A stretch of DNA of 64,000 nucleotides from Paracoccus caeni (GTDB lineage: Bacteria > Pseudomonadota > Alphaproteobacteria > Rhodobacterales > Rhodobacteraceae), in contig NZ_JAEPRQ010000001.1 in assembly GCF_016629665.1 (NCBI RefSeq), positions 930,001 through 994,000 of the forward strand, in the 5' to 3' direction. A program made the position numbers and the translations under genes. Shown in pieces: positions 43,618 to 53,136 of this stretch (positions are counted from its first letter, which is position 1; each line of letters opens with the position of its first letter). A model generated the notes under the pieces. It saw only the letters and a list, made by a program, of their open reading frames with translations. It searched no databases and was not told the DNA's origin.

Positions 43618-44460
43618 TCAACGCCCCTGACGCTTCGCCATGAAGGCCAGTTTTTCGAACAACGCCACGTCCTGTTCGTTCTTCAGCAGCGCGCCATGCA
43701 GCCGCGGCAAAATCTCGGACGGAGACCGCTTCAGGTCCGCGGGCGAGATGTCCTCGGCAAGGATCAGCTTCAGCCAGTCAAGCAACTCACTGGTCGAGGG
43801 CTTCTTCTTCAGCCCCGGCGCTTCGCGGATATCGAAGAACTGCGACAGGGCCTCTTCCAGCAAAGCGGGCTTCAGGCCGGGGTAATGAACCTCGACGATC
43901 CGCTTCAGCGTTTCGGCATCCGGAAAGCGGATATAATGAAAGAAACACCGCCGCAGAAACGCATCCGGCAGCTCTTTTTCGTTGTTCGAGGTGATGATGA
44001 CCACCGGTCGGTGCCGGGCGCGGATGGTCTCGCCGGTCTCGTAAACGTGAAACTCCATCCTATCCAGTTCTTGAAGCAGATCGTTCGGAAACTCGATATC
44101 GGCCTTGTCGATCTCGTCAATCAGCACCACCACCTTGCCCGGCGCGGTGAAGGCCTGCCATAGCTTCCCCTTGCGGATGTAGTTCGCGACATCATGCACC
44201 CGCTGATCGCCCAACTGGCTGTCCCGCAGCCTGCTGACGGCGTCATATTCATAAAGACCCTGCTGCGCCTTGGTGGTTGATTTCACATGCCATTCCAGTA
44301 TCGGCAGCCCAAGGCTTGCCGCTACCTGCCGGGCCAGCTCGGTCTTGCCCGTCCCCGGCTCGCCCTTGACCAGCAACGGCCGCTCAAGCGTGACGGCGGC
44401 ATTGACCGCAATGGCAAGCTCGGGCGGGGCGACATAGCTGTCGGTGCCTGTGAATTGCAT
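43618..44460 (-). CDS. MoxR-family AAA+ ATPase
   Basis: 280 residues with Walker A GEPGTGKTE (about 37-45), Walker B VVLIDEIDKAD and sensor ITSNNEKELPDAFLRRC. MoxR ATPases usually work with a VWA-domain protein to insert metals or assemble complexes (methanol dehydrogenase, CO dehydrogenase). No VWA gene is adjacent here, so the client is unknown. AAGGAGA precedes the ATG at a good spacing. Possibly the start of a short transcript with the GNAT gene, though the repeat between them makes that doubtful. Confidence 0.9.
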   Translation of the reverse strand: MQFTGTDSYVAPPELAIAVNAAVTLERPLLVKGEPGTGKTELARQVAASLGLPILEWHVKSTTKAQQGLYEYDAVSRLRDSQLGDQRVHDVANYIRKGKLWQAFTAPGKVVVLIDEIDKADIEFPNDLLQELDRMEFHVYETGETIRARHRPVVIITSNNEKELPDAFLRRCFFHYIRFPDAETLKRIVEVHYPGLKPALLEEALSQFFDIREAPGLKKKPSTSELLDWLKLILAEDISPADLKRSPSEILPRLHGALLKNEQDVALFEKLAFMAKRQGR

Positions 44461-44632
44461 GTGATTTCTCCTTATGCGGGAAATTCTTGCGTCACGATAC
44501 CGTCAGACGAGAGGCAACGCATTCCTGCGAACAAATACCGAGCTTTCCGCTAGTGACAAGCAAGACGCCATACTTTAAGGGGGCGCGCAAGGTGATGGTT
44601 AAGCACACCCGCCGTCGCCCCCGGAGAGACGC

Positions 44633-45055
44633 ATGAAAGCCCAGACATTCTTGCCACAGGATTACCGTCCCGCCGAAGATGAACCGTTCATGAATGATCG
44701 GCAGCTCGAATATTTTCGCAGAAAATTGGAAGCGTGGAAGCAGGAACTGCTAGAACAGTCCGCCGAGACGTTGGAAGGACTTCAGGACAGCGCACGCAGC
44801 GTTCCCGATCTGGCCGACCGCGCCAGTGAAGAAACCGACCGCGCGCTGGAACTGCGCACCCGTGACCGTCAGCGCAAGCTGGTCAGCAAGATCGACGCAG
44901 CACTGCGCCGGATCGAAACTGGCGAATACGGTTACTGCGAAATGACGGGCGAGCCGATCAGCCTGAAACGGTTGGACGCGCGCCCGATCGCGACGATGAC
45001 GCTCGAAGCGCAGGAGCGTCATGAGCGGCGCGAGCGGGTCCATCGCGACGACTAA
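44633..45055 (+). CDS. dksA: RNA polymerase-binding transcription factor DksA (one-cysteine type)
   Basis: Regulator of the stringent response with ppGpp. 140 residues: coiled-coil (about 25-100) with the tip DLADRASEETD, and a C-terminal globular part YGYCEMTGEPISLKRLDARP. Of the four zinc cysteines of E. coli DksA only Cys102 remains; the others are Thr105, Thr123 and Ala126 in alignment. Such zinc-free DksA is known from Rhodobacter and from Pseudomonas DksA2. GGAGAG precedes the ATG. Confidence 0.94.
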   Translation: MKAQTFLPQDYRPAEDEPFMNDRQLEYFRRKLEAWKQELLEQSAETLEGLQDSARSVPDLADRASEETDRALELRTRDRQRKLVSKIDAALRRIETGEYGYCEMTGEPISLKRLDARPIATMTLEAQERHERRERVHRDD

Positions 45056-45154
45056 GGAATCGGCCCGGTCTTTGCGGACCGGCACCGGACCACAGGATGC
45101 GCCGTCGATCCAACTGGTCGGCGGCGTATCGATTCCTGAAGGCAGGGCAGGGGC

Positions 45155-46273
45155 ATGCAGCAAGAATATCAGGCTGTGATCATTGGCGCGGGCATCGCCG
45201 GATTGACGACGGCGCTTGCACTGGCCCGGCGCGGCATCCGGACCCGCGTGCTGGAACGCGCGCCCGAACTGTCCGAGATCGGCGCCGGATTGCAGCTTTC
45301 CCCGAATGCGGTGCGGGTGCTGGATGCCCTTGGTCTGGCGGCAGCACTGGACGCGGTCTCATTGCCCAGTCGCGCGGTGCATCTGCGCGATGCCTCGGGC
45401 GCGACCGTCCTGCGGCTGGACATGCAGCGTCACCGCCCCGATGCGCGCTACCGCCTGATCCACCGCGCCCGGCTGATCGAGATTCTGGCGGCGGCGGCTC
45501 GCGATGCAGGGGTGGAGATCCAGCTTGACCAGCCCGTCGAGGCCTTACCGGACGCGCCGCTGATCATCGGTGCCGATGGTCTGCACAGTCGCACCCGGCA
45601 GCACCTCAACGGACGTGAAGTGCCGTTCTTCACCGGCCAGACGGCATGGCGCGCGGTGATTGCCGATGATGCCAGCGATGCCCCCGAAGCACAGGTCTTC
45701 ATGGGCCCCGGTCGGCATCTGGTCAGCTATCCTCTCGCCTCGGGCCTGCGCAATCTGGTCGCCGTGCAAGAGCGGCGCGACTGGCAGGATGAAGGCTGGT
45801 CGCATCGGGATGACCCCGAAAACCTGCGCCACGCTTTCGCGGCGTTCGGCGGCCCGGTGCCGGACTGGCTGGCCCGCGTGCAGCAGACGCATATCTGGGG
45901 GCTCTTCCGGCACGAGGTCGCGCGTATCTGGCAGGACGGCACCCATGTCCTGATCGGCGATGCCGCGCATTCCACCCTGCCATTCATGGCCCAAGGGGCA
46001 TGCATGGCCATCGAAGACGCATGGCTTCTTGCCGCATGCCTGACTGACGCGGATCAACCCGCCGCGCTTGCCCGGTTCGAGGCGCTGCGCAAACCAAGGG
46101 TCACGCAGATCGTCGCGGCGGCAAATGCCAATGCGCGCAATTATCATCTGACCGGCGCAAAACGCCTTGCCGCCCATACCGCCCTGCGCCTCGCAGGCCG
46201 CATTGTGCCACGCCGCGTCCTGTCCCGCTTTGACTGGATCTATGACTACGATCCGGCAACAGAAATCCGCTGA
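45155..46273 (+). CDS. FAD-dependent monooxygenase
   Basis: 372 residues of the PHBH-fold class. AVIIGAGIAGLTTALALA is the dinucleotide loop (about 8-25), LIIGADGLHSRTR the DG motif, and VLIGDAAHSTLPFMAQGACM the GD motif. The similarity is to salicylate-hydroxylase-like and UbiH/COQ6-like enzymes; the aromatic or polyene substrate is unknown. The start at 45155 is preceded by AGGGCAGGGG. It ends 67 bases before the convergent glmM. Confidence 0.88.
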   Translation: MQQEYQAVIIGAGIAGLTTALALARRGIRTRVLERAPELSEIGAGLQLSPNAVRVLDALGLAAALDAVSLPSRAVHLRDASGATVLRLDMQRHRPDARYRLIHRARLIEILAAAARDAGVEIQLDQPVEALPDAPLIIGADGLHSRTRQHLNGREVPFFTGQTAWRAVIADDASDAPEAQVFMGPGRHLVSYPLASGLRNLVAVQERRDWQDEGWSHRDDPENLRHAFAAFGGPVPDWLARVQQTHIWGLFRHEVARIWQDGTHVLIGDAAHSTLPFMAQGACMAIEDAWLLAACLTDADQPAALARFEALRKPRVTQIVAAANANARNYHLTGAKRLAAHTALRLAGRIVPRRVLSRFDWIYDYDPATEIR

Positions 46274-46279
46274 CTGGCC

Positions 46280-46332
46280 TGCGTTGGTCCGAAAATATCC
46301 CGGGGGGGGGGCGCGGGGGGCTGGCCCCCCGC
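46280..46332 (+). repeat. Intergenic repeat copy 3 with hairpin between convergent genes
   Basis: TGCGTTGGTCCG, AAAATATCCC, then a run of G and the hairpin GCGGGGGGC (46313-46321), TG, GCCCCCCGC (46324-46332), a perfect 9-bp stem. It lies between the FAD monooxygenase stop and the glmM stop and can end both transcripts, although no T run follows. Confidence 0.7.
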
Positions 46333-46340
46333 CTGCGGGA

Positions 46341-47684
46341 TCAGGCAGCCTTCTCGACCGCCGCGACGATCCCATCCACCACTTCGCGCAGCAGATGTTC
46401 GTTTTCTGCTTCCGCCATCACGCGGATCAACGGCTCGGTCCCCGATTTGCGGATCAGCACCCGGCCGGTCCCGGCCAGCTTCGCCTCGGCCTCGGCGATG
46501 ACGCGGCGCACCTCGTCCGCCGACAGCGGATCGGCCCCGGCGGCATAGCGCACATTCTTCAGAAGCTGCGGCACCGGATCGAATTGCGCCGCAAGCACGC
46601 TGGCGCTGTCGCCGGATTCGGCCAGCGCGGCAAGGAATTGCATCGCCGCGATCAGCCCGTCGCCGGTCGTCGCGTAATCGGTCATCACGATATGGCCCGA
46701 CTGTTCGCCGCCCAGATTGAAGCCGCCCTCGCGCATCCGCTCGACCACATAGCGGTCGCCGACGCGGGTCCGTTCCAGTCGCAAACCGCGACGTTCCAGA
46801 TAGTGCTCAAGGCCCAGATTCGACATCACCGTCGCCACCAGCGCATCACCCTGCAACCGGCCCTGTTCCGCCCATCGCGCCGCCATCAGCGCCATGATCT
46901 GATCGCCATCGGCGATCCGGCCCTTTTCGTCGATGATGATCACCCGGTCGGCATCGCCATCCAGCGAAATCCCAAGATGCGCGCCATGTTCCAGAACCGC
47001 CGCCGCGCAAGCCTCGGGGTGGGTCGAGCCGACACCGGCATTGATGTTGTACCCGTCAGGCTTCACGCCCAATGGGATCACATCCGCGCCCAGTTCCCAC
47101 AGCACCTCGGGCGCAGCCTTGTAGGCCGCCCCATTCGCGCAATCGACCACGACCTTCAGCCCGTCCAGCCGACGCCCAGACGGGAAGGTGGTCTTGGCAT
47201 ATTCGACATAACGCCCGCGACCGTCATCGATCCGCTTCGCCCGACCGATATTCTGCGGTTGCGAGGGCTCGATCTCGCCCGCGACAATCGCCTCGATCTC
47301 TGCCTCGGCCTCATCGGACAGCTTGAAGCCGTCGGGGCCGAAGAATTTGATACCGTTATCCTCGGCTGGGTTGTGGCTGGCCGAGATCATGATGCCCAGA
47401 TCGGCCCGCATCGAGCGGGTCAGGAAACCCACGGCAGGCGTCGGCACCGGGCCCAGCAGCAGCACGTTCATGCCGGTCGAGGTCAGCCCGGCGGTCAGCG
47501 CGTTTTCCAGCATATAGCCCGACAGCCGCGTATCTTTGCCGATCACCACCCGATGCACGTTATGCCCGTCGCGCCGGAAATACCGGCCCGCCGCCGCGCC
47601 CAGACGCAGCGCCATTTCGGCCGTCATCGGATGGGTATTGGCACGCCCGCGTACGCCGTCAGTGCCGAAAAGACCTCTGCTCAT
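46341..47684 (-). CDS. glmM: Phosphoglucosamine mutase
   Basis: Converts glucosamine-6-P to glucosamine-1-P for UDP-GlcNAc. 447 residues with the phosphoserine loop [13 protein letters not shown] (Ser103), the metal loop DGDADRVI and the sugar loop GGEQSGH. ATGA overlap with the folP stop. The combination folP-glmM is common in proteobacteria. Confidence 0.97.
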   Translation of the reverse strand: MSRGLFGTDGVRGRANTHPMTAEMALRLGAAAGRYFRRDGHNVHRVVIGKDTRLSGYMLENALTAGLTSTGMNVLLLGPVPTPAVGFLTRSMRADLGIMISASHNPAEDNGIKFFGPDGFKLSDEAEAEIEAIVAGEIEPSQPQNIGRAKRIDDGRGRYVEYAKTTFPSGRRLDGLKVVVDCANGAAYKAAPEVLWELGADVIPLGVKPDGYNINAGVGSTHPEACAAAVLEHGAHLGISLDGDADRVIIIDEKGRIADGDQIMALMAARWAEQGRLQGDALVATVMSNLGLEHYLERRGLRLERTRVGDRYVVERMREGGFNLGGEQSGHIVMTDYATTGDGLIAAMQFLAALAESGDSASVLAAQFDPVPQLLKNVRYAAGADPLSADEVRRVIAEAEAKLAGTGRVLIRKSGTEPLIRVMAEAENEHLLREVVDGIVAAVEKAA

Positions 47685-48676
47685 CTTTGCCCCGTTTCGT
47701 CCTTGTTAAGAGCCTGCCACAACCGCAGCCCCTGTCTTATCTCTGCCACGTCATGAACGCGGTGGATCTGCACCCCCTGATCCAGCGCGGCAAGCGTCAC
47801 TGCAAGCGTTCCGGGCAACCGCGCCGCCGCATCTGCGGCCTGCCCGATCTCGCCGATAAACCGCTTGCGCGAGACGCCCAGCAGGATGACGCAGCCGAGT
47901 CCATGATACAGCGAAATCCGCCGCAATAACGCAAGATTATGAACGGTGTTCTTGCCAAATCCGATACCCGGATCGATCACGATTTGCTGTCTTGCGATCC
48001 CGGCATTCTCGGCGCGCAAAATCCGCTGTTCCAGCGCGTCATAGACGTCCAGCAGCACGTCATCATAGCGCGGATCGTCCTGCATATGCGCGGGCAGGCC
48101 CTGCGCATGCATCAGACAGACCGGCACCTTCGCCTCTGCCACCAGCGCCGCCAGCCCCGGATCGAAATCAAAGCCGGATACGTCGTTGATCAGGGTCGCC
48201 CCCGCCTCCAGAGCCGCACGCGCAACGGCGGATTTCCGGGTATCTGCCGAGACCGGAACCCGCCCGGCCATCTGCCGGATCGTGGGCAGGATACGGGCGA
48301 TCTCGTCACCGACCGCAACTTCCTCTGCCCCCGGACGCGTGGATTCGCCGCCGATATCCAGAATATCCGCGCCCTCGGTCAACAACCGCTCGGCCTGCGC
48401 CACCGGATCATAGGCGCCGCCGTCAGAGAAGCTGTCGGGCGTGGCGTTGACGATGCCCATGATCTGCGGGCGATCCATCGCCAGGCCAGCAATCGCGGGC
48501 CGGGGCGCGGTCAGTGCGGCGATGACCTCATCCGGGGCGCTGTCGCTTAGCCGGGGGGCGTGACCACGCTGCAAAACCTCGAACTGCGAAAACCCGGCCC
48601 AGCCGCCGACCAACCGATAGCGCGGCGCGGGCCCCTGATCGGGGATCGGGCGGTAATAAAGCCGGTTCGGGCTCAT
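47681..48676 (-). CDS. folP: Dihydropteroate synthase
   Basis: Joins p-aminobenzoate and the pterin pyrophosphate; the sulfonamide target. 331 residues. The core begins with [16 protein letters not shown] (about 72-87) and has [11 protein letters not shown] and RKRFIGEI. The first ~70 residues are an extra N-terminal stretch (Arg/Tyr-rich) beyond the usual 280-residue enzyme, seen also in related bacteria. Its start overlaps folB by four bases. Confidence 0.94.
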   Translation of the reverse strand: MSPNRLYYRPIPDQGPAPRYRLVGGWAGFSQFEVLQRGHAPRLSDSAPDEVIAALTAPRPAIAGLAMDRPQIMGIVNATPDSFSDGGAYDPVAQAERLLTEGADILDIGGESTRPGAEEVAVGDEIARILPTIRQMAGRVPVSADTRKSAVARAALEAGATLINDVSGFDFDPGLAALVAEAKVPVCLMHAQGLPAHMQDDPRYDDVLLDVYDALEQRILRAENAGIARQQIVIDPGIGFGKNTVHNLALLRRISLYHGLGCVILLGVSRKRFIGEIGQAADAAARLPGTLAVTLAALDQGVQIHRVHDVAEIRQGLRLWQALNKDETGQR

Positions 48677-49467
48677 GCCGGGGTGATCCTGCCGATCGGC
48701 AGTGTCAGATCTTCGGGAGTGACGGGCAGGGTCGCGTCTGCAGGTAGAACAATATCCAGCCCGGTCGCCTTCAGCCGCCGCGCCAGCCAGAATGCCAGCG
48801 CTTCCGGCGTCTGCCCGGCTTCCGGCGCGTCCGAGGCAAGGCGCGTCGGTGCCCAGACGACGGGCTGGCCCGCACGGATTGCGGCATCAAGCTCGGTCCG
48901 GGTCTCGGCGACTTCGAGGCCAAGCGCGGCAGAGAGCGTCCACGCCGCCTGATCTAGCGCCAGCAGGACCACCCGGCGCAAAGCGGCATCGGGCAAAGGC
49001 AGGCCGGGGGCGTGGGGCAGGATGACCGCCGCCGCATCCGGCGCGGCACCGGGATTGCCAAGAATCAGCCGGACCGGCAGCACGTCCTGTTCGACATCGA
49101 CGCGACCGGCATCGCGGCTGATGGTGACGCCAAGCGCGCCGGGGCCACGGTCGAGCTTTTCGACCGTCACCTCGATCCGCGCGGCGCGGGGATGGGCCAG
49201 CACTTCGGCGGCGATCTTTTCCGCCAAGGTCTCGACCAGATTGTAACGTTGATCGGCCAATGCGGTCGCGATCGCCTCGGTCAGCACGTCATAGGACAGG
49301 ATGCGGTCGACGTGATCATCGACCCCGCTGACGGGATCGCGCAAATCGACGGTAAGATTGAAGCGAAGGCGCTGATCGCGGCCGCGTTCGGACTGAAACG
49401 CCCCGATTTCGGTGGCGAGGATATAGTCCTTCAGATGGATACGGTCAGGCTGTGTCATAGACGCCAT
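48673..49467 (-). CDS. folB: Dihydroneopterin aldolase with C-terminal extension
   Basis: 264 residues, twice the usual size. Residues about 9-118 are the FolB core with ATEIGAFQSERG and VTVEKLDRGPGA (Lys104 as the expected active-site lysine). The remaining ~140 residues (LPVRLILGNPG... WLARRLKAT) resemble a degenerate amino-acid-kinase-like domain, but that is a weak inference. ATG 49458 is an alternative start. It overlaps folP by four bases, so folB-folP-glmM form one operon. Confidence 0.87.
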   Translation of the reverse strand: MASMTQPDRIHLKDYILATEIGAFQSERGRDQRLRFNLTVDLRDPVSGVDDHVDRILSYDVLTEAIATALADQRYNLVETLAEKIAAEVLAHPRAARIEVTVEKLDRGPGALGVTISRDAGRVDVEQDVLPVRLILGNPGAAPDAAAVILPHAPGLPLPDAALRRVVLLALDQAAWTLSAALGLEVAETRTELDAAIRAGQPVVWAPTRLASDAPEAGQTPEALAFWLARRLKATGLDIVLPADATLPVTPEDLTLPIGRITPA

Positions 49468-49511
49468 TCACCGCAAATCCGGGCGGCAGGCAAGCCTGTC
49501 TGCGACCCCGG

Positions 49512-50183
49512 TCAGTTAGAGGCGACGCGCTGGCCGCCGCGACGATAGAAAATATGCTGCCCGATCTGCACCGTGCGGGTGAACCGGCTGGACCAGTCGG
49601 GACGCACCGAGGGCGTATGGAAATAGGTCGCACCATCGGTCAGGACGCGCGGCGCACCGGACAGTGCGGCCTTGGCCACGTCGCGGGCGCGCAGATAGGC
49701 GGCCTTGTTGTTGATCGGCTTGCGACCACCGATCGTATAGCTGAACTGTGCCGGCTGGTTGATCACGCCACAGACGGTCGAGGGGAAAGACCGGCTTTCC
49801 ACCCGATTCAGGATCACTTCGGCGACGGCGGCCTGACCCTGACGGCTTTCGCCGCGTGCTTCGTGATAGACCGCTTCTGCAAGGCAATTCAGGTCCTGTT
49901 CGGTGAACCGACCCTGGGCGTAGGCCTGAAAAAGTTCGGCCACTTCCGCCTCGTCATGATTTTCTTGCGCAGCCGGATTTTCCACCTTCACAGGTTCGAC
50001 ATCCGTGTATAGAAGCGGCTGCGAGCGAGCGGTTGCAAGCGGCGTTTGCAGGCCCGAAAGGGCACCGACATCCGACGAAAACAGCGAACCATTGCCACCG
50101 GCAACGGCCCCCGTCGTGTTGATCGTGATAGCGGCGGTTGCAACAAGGCAAACCGGAACCAGCCGCTTGAACAGCGTTTTCAT
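49512..50183 (-). CDS. SleB-type cell-wall hydrolase
   Basis: 223 residues from the ATG at 50183. Signal sequence (about 1-30), a linker, then the SleB/CwlJ domain (about 100-220) with CLAEAVYHEARGE (putative catalytic Glu), AVAEVILNRV and FSYTIGG. Family members are lytic or amidase peptidoglycan hydrolases; in alphaproteobacteria they act in wall turnover. A TTG two codons upstream is open, but AGG plus the signal peptide favour the ATG. Confidence 0.88.
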   Translation of the reverse strand: MKTLFKRLVPVCLVATAAITINTTGAVAGGNGSLFSSDVGALSGLQTPLATARSQPLLYTDVEPVKVENPAAQENHDEAEVAELFQAYAQGRFTEQDLNCLAEAVYHEARGESRQGQAAVAEVILNRVESRSFPSTVCGVINQPAQFSYTIGGRKPINNKAAYLRARDVAKAALSGAPRVLTDGATYFHTPSVRPDWSSRFTRTVQIGQHIFYRRGGQRVASN

Positions 50184-50479
50184 GTCCAATCCTATAACCG
50201 TGTCTGGTTGACAGGTCGTAAATGGCGCGCGGGCAGCGTTCGCCTTGCGCAGGTGTCAAGCAGGATGATTAGTGTTTTCGACACAGTCCGGACCATGACA
50301 CAGCCGCGTGAGGCCCCGTTCGCCCTCGGAATCGGCTAATTCAGGCGACAAACTGCCGACGCCTTCATGGTGAACTGGCAAGTTTCGGTAAAATTGCGCC
50401 AAATTTGGTCCGTTTCGGACGTAATTTGAACAACTTGGAGTAGAAAAATTCTGCGAATCGCGTCGAATCGTTCAGCGGT
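50184..50479. other. Gene-free space between cell-wall hydrolase and PPDK-like gene
   Basis: 296 bases, less GC-rich than its surroundings, probably holding the promoter of the hydrolase gene and the 3' end of the PPDK-like transcript. GTCCGTTTCGGAC at about 50409 is a small perfect palindrome. No gene. Confidence 0.5.
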
Positions 50480-53026
50480 TCACAGGTCGGTCGGCGCGCG
50501 CAATTTGGCCCGCAATGTCGCCTGTGCGGCGGCAAGGCGGGCGACCGGAACCCGGAAGGGCGAACAGGATACGTAATTCATGCCCGCCGCGTGGCAGAAG
50601 GCGATTGATTCGGGATTGCCGCCATGTTCGCCGCAGACCGAGATGGTGATCTTGCGGTTCTGGCTGCGCGCACGCTGCACCCCGGTCAGAAGCAGTTCGC
50701 CCACACCGTCTTCGTCAAGAATATGGAACGGATCTTCGGCATAGACGCCTTGCCCGACATAGGTGCCCATGAACCGGCCCGCATCGTCGCGGGACAGGCC
50801 GTAGGTCATCTGGGTCAGGTCGTTCGTGCCGAAGGACAGGAAGGTGCAATGCGCGGCGATGTCGCCAGCACGCAGGGCCGCGCGCGGGGTTTCGACCATG
50901 ACGCCCAGCCGATAGGTGAAATCGACCCGGCGGTCGTTTCTGACGGCGGCGGCAACGGCGTCGATCCGGTTCTGCACCAGCTCGACCTCGCGCATGGCCG
51001 AGACCAGCGGGATCATGATTTCGGGCACCACAGGATCGCCGCTGCGACTGGAATCGATGGTCGCCTCGAAGATCGCCCGCGCCTGCATGTCGTAGATTTC
51101 CGGCACGGTAATGCCCAGACGGACGCCGCGCATGCCCAACATCGGGTTGAACTCGGACAAAGCATCGACGCGGCGGGTCACGTCCGACAGCGGCAGGTCC
51201 AGCGACTGCGCCAATTCGTGCAGACCTTCGCGGTCATGCGGCAGAAATTCGTGCAAGGGCGGGTCGAACAGCCGGATCGTCACTGGCAAGCCTGCCATGA
51301 TCTCGAACAGCTCGCCGAAATCCTGCCGTTGCATCGGCAAGATCCGCTCCAATGCAAGGCGGCGGTCTTCCGGCGTATCGGCGAAGATCATCTCGCGCAT
51401 GGCTGGCAGACGCTCGCCGTCGAAGAACATATGCTCGGTCCGGCACAGCCCGATGCCCTGCGCCTTGAAGTTCAGCGCCATCCGCGCATCCTCGGCGGTG
51501 TCGGCATTGGCGCGCACCACCATATCGCTTTCCGCGTCGGCCCAGTCGAGAAGCTGGTTGAAACTGTCGTCCAGCGCCGGGCCAAGCAAGGCTGCGCTGC
51601 CCGCCAGAACCTCGCCCGAGGTGCCGTCGATGGTGATCTCGTCACCCTCGTTCAGTACGCGACCACCCGCCCGAATGGTCCGGGCGCGGCTGTCGATGCT
51701 GATGCCGCTGGCGCCGACGATGCAGGGCTTGCCCATGCCGCGCGCGATCACGGCGGCATGGCTGGTGGTGCCGCCGCGTTCGGTCAGCACGGCGACCGAG
51801 GCATGCATGCCACGGATATCCTCGGGCACGGTTTCGCGGCGGACAAGCACGCAGGCTTCGTCCCGCGCCGCCGCTGCCTGCGCCGCAGAAGCCGAGAACA
51901 CGATCCGCCCGGTCGCAGCGCCGGGGCTGGCATTGATGCCACGGGCCAGAACCTCGCGCGGGGCGCGGGGATCGACCTGATGGTGCAGAAGATCAGTCAG
52001 GGCGCGCGGTTCGACCCGCATGATCGCCTCGGCGGTCGAGATGATGCCTTCCCGGGCCAGCGCCACCGCCACCCGCACACTGGCGCGCGAACTGCGCTGC
52101 ACCCGCGTTGCATCGATGATCGAGATCCTGCCATCGGTGATCACGAACTCGATCTGCATTTCCTCGCGCAGACGCTCGCGCGCGGCGATGCCGAAGCGCA
52201 GCAGATCGCCGAAAAGCTCGGGCGAGGCTTCCTCAAGCGAGGGACCGCGCTCATCCCGGTTCAGATACAGGGTTTGTGCGCCCGCGCCGATTGCGCCGCC
52301 ATGATGCTGGCCACGAAAACGGCCGGTGACGCGCGGCGTGCCGGTGACCGAGTCGATGAATTGGATCGTGCCCGAGCCGCAAAGACCGGGCCCAAGCGCA
52401 GGCGCCATATCCTGCACCACCAGCCCCAGAGGCGCATCGGCGGGCGCGCCCTTGGCCTGCCGCAGAAGCCGCGCCGTCGGGCCGTCCCATGCCCGCGCCA
52501 TCGAGCGCAGAACCTCGGCCAACTGAATCACCGGGTCCTGCGGGAACGGCGCTTCCATCTCGTCCTGATAAAGCTTCAGGGCCTCGGCAAGGGCATCCGG
52601 CCCGTCCTGGCTGAACATCTCGGGGTCGAGGCGGGCGATGTTGGTGGCATAGCTTTGAACGAAATTCAGATAGATCGCGTCGGCATTGTCCTGACCGATC
52701 CGCTTGGCCAGTTGCGCATGAACCTGATCGTTGATGCCCACGTTCAGAACCGTGCGCGGCCCGCCCCAATCCGGTTTCACCGCCGAGGGGCGCACGCTGA
52801 CCAGCCCGTTGCCTTCGACGAAGACCCCGTGCAACTGATCGACCGGCAGGCGATGCCCGGCTGCGATAGAGCTGACAGTGGCGGCGGGAATGGCGAAGCT
52901 GCGGGGAACGGGAAGGTCGATCCGCACAAGACGCTGCAGACATTTCGCGCGCCAGCCGTGCCGGGCCCGATCAACCGCGGCATCGGCTGTGATTTCGGTC
53001 AGATCTGGCAGGTCGCGCTTTTCCAT
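50480..53026 (-). CDS. Pyruvate phosphate dikinase-like PEP-binding protein
   Basis: 848 residues from the ATG at 53026. The phosphohistidine domain carries LTERGGTTSHAAVIARGMGK (His423 predicted), and the PEP barrel has GIGLCRTEHMFF and CGEHGGNPESIAF, closely matching PPDK. The ATP-grasp N-terminus is unusual: where PPDK has GGKGANLAEM this protein has HGWRAKCLQRL, losing the Gly-rich loop. It may be a PPDK paralogue with altered nucleotide use. Upstream of it (minus strand) is the terminator of the cyclophilin genes. Confidence 0.85.
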   Translation of the reverse strand: MEKRDLPDLTEITADAAVDRARHGWRAKCLQRLVRIDLPVPRSFAIPAATVSSIAAGHRLPVDQLHGVFVEGNGLVSVRPSAVKPDWGGPRTVLNVGINDQVHAQLAKRIGQDNADAIYLNFVQSYATNIARLDPEMFSQDGPDALAEALKLYQDEMEAPFPQDPVIQLAEVLRSMARAWDGPTARLLRQAKGAPADAPLGLVVQDMAPALGPGLCGSGTIQFIDSVTGTPRVTGRFRGQHHGGAIGAGAQTLYLNRDERGPSLEEASPELFGDLLRFGIAARERLREEMQIEFVITDGRISIIDATRVQRSSRASVRVAVALAREGIISTAEAIMRVEPRALTDLLHHQVDPRAPREVLARGINASPGAATGRIVFSASAAQAAAARDEACVLVRRETVPEDIRGMHASVAVLTERGGTTSHAAVIARGMGKPCIVGASGISIDSRARTIRAGGRVLNEGDEITIDGTSGEVLAGSAALLGPALDDSFNQLLDWADAESDMVVRANADTAEDARMALNFKAQGIGLCRTEHMFFDGERLPAMREMIFADTPEDRRLALERILPMQRQDFGELFEIMAGLPVTIRLFDPPLHEFLPHDREGLHELAQSLDLPLSDVTRRVDALSEFNPMLGMRGVRLGITVPEIYDMQARAIFEATIDSSRSGDPVVPEIMIPLVSAMREVELVQNRIDAVAAAVRNDRRVDFTYRLGVMVETPRAALRAGDIAAHCTFLSFGTNDLTQMTYGLSRDDAGRFMGTYVGQGVYAEDPFHILDEDGVGELLLTGVQRARSQNRKITISVCGEHGGNPESIAFCHAAGMNYVSCSPFRVPVARLAAAQATLRAKLRAPTDL

Positions 53027-53066
53027 GTTGCGGCAAGATAGGCGCTGCCACATCGATGCTGCAAGT

Positions 53067-53094
53067 GCGAAAAGGGGGCGTTCCCGCCCCCTTT
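53067..53094 (-). terminator. Rho-independent terminator after the cyclophilin pair
   Basis: AAAGGGGGCG (53071-53080) and CGCCCCCTTT (53085-53094) form a perfect 10-bp stem with loop TTCC; on the minus strand TTTT continues. It separates the ppiA/ppiB transcript from the PPDK-like gene. Confidence 0.85.
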
Positions 53095-53136
53095 ATCAGT
53101 GATTTGACGCTTTTCGGGCGCAAACCTGCGGCTGGA

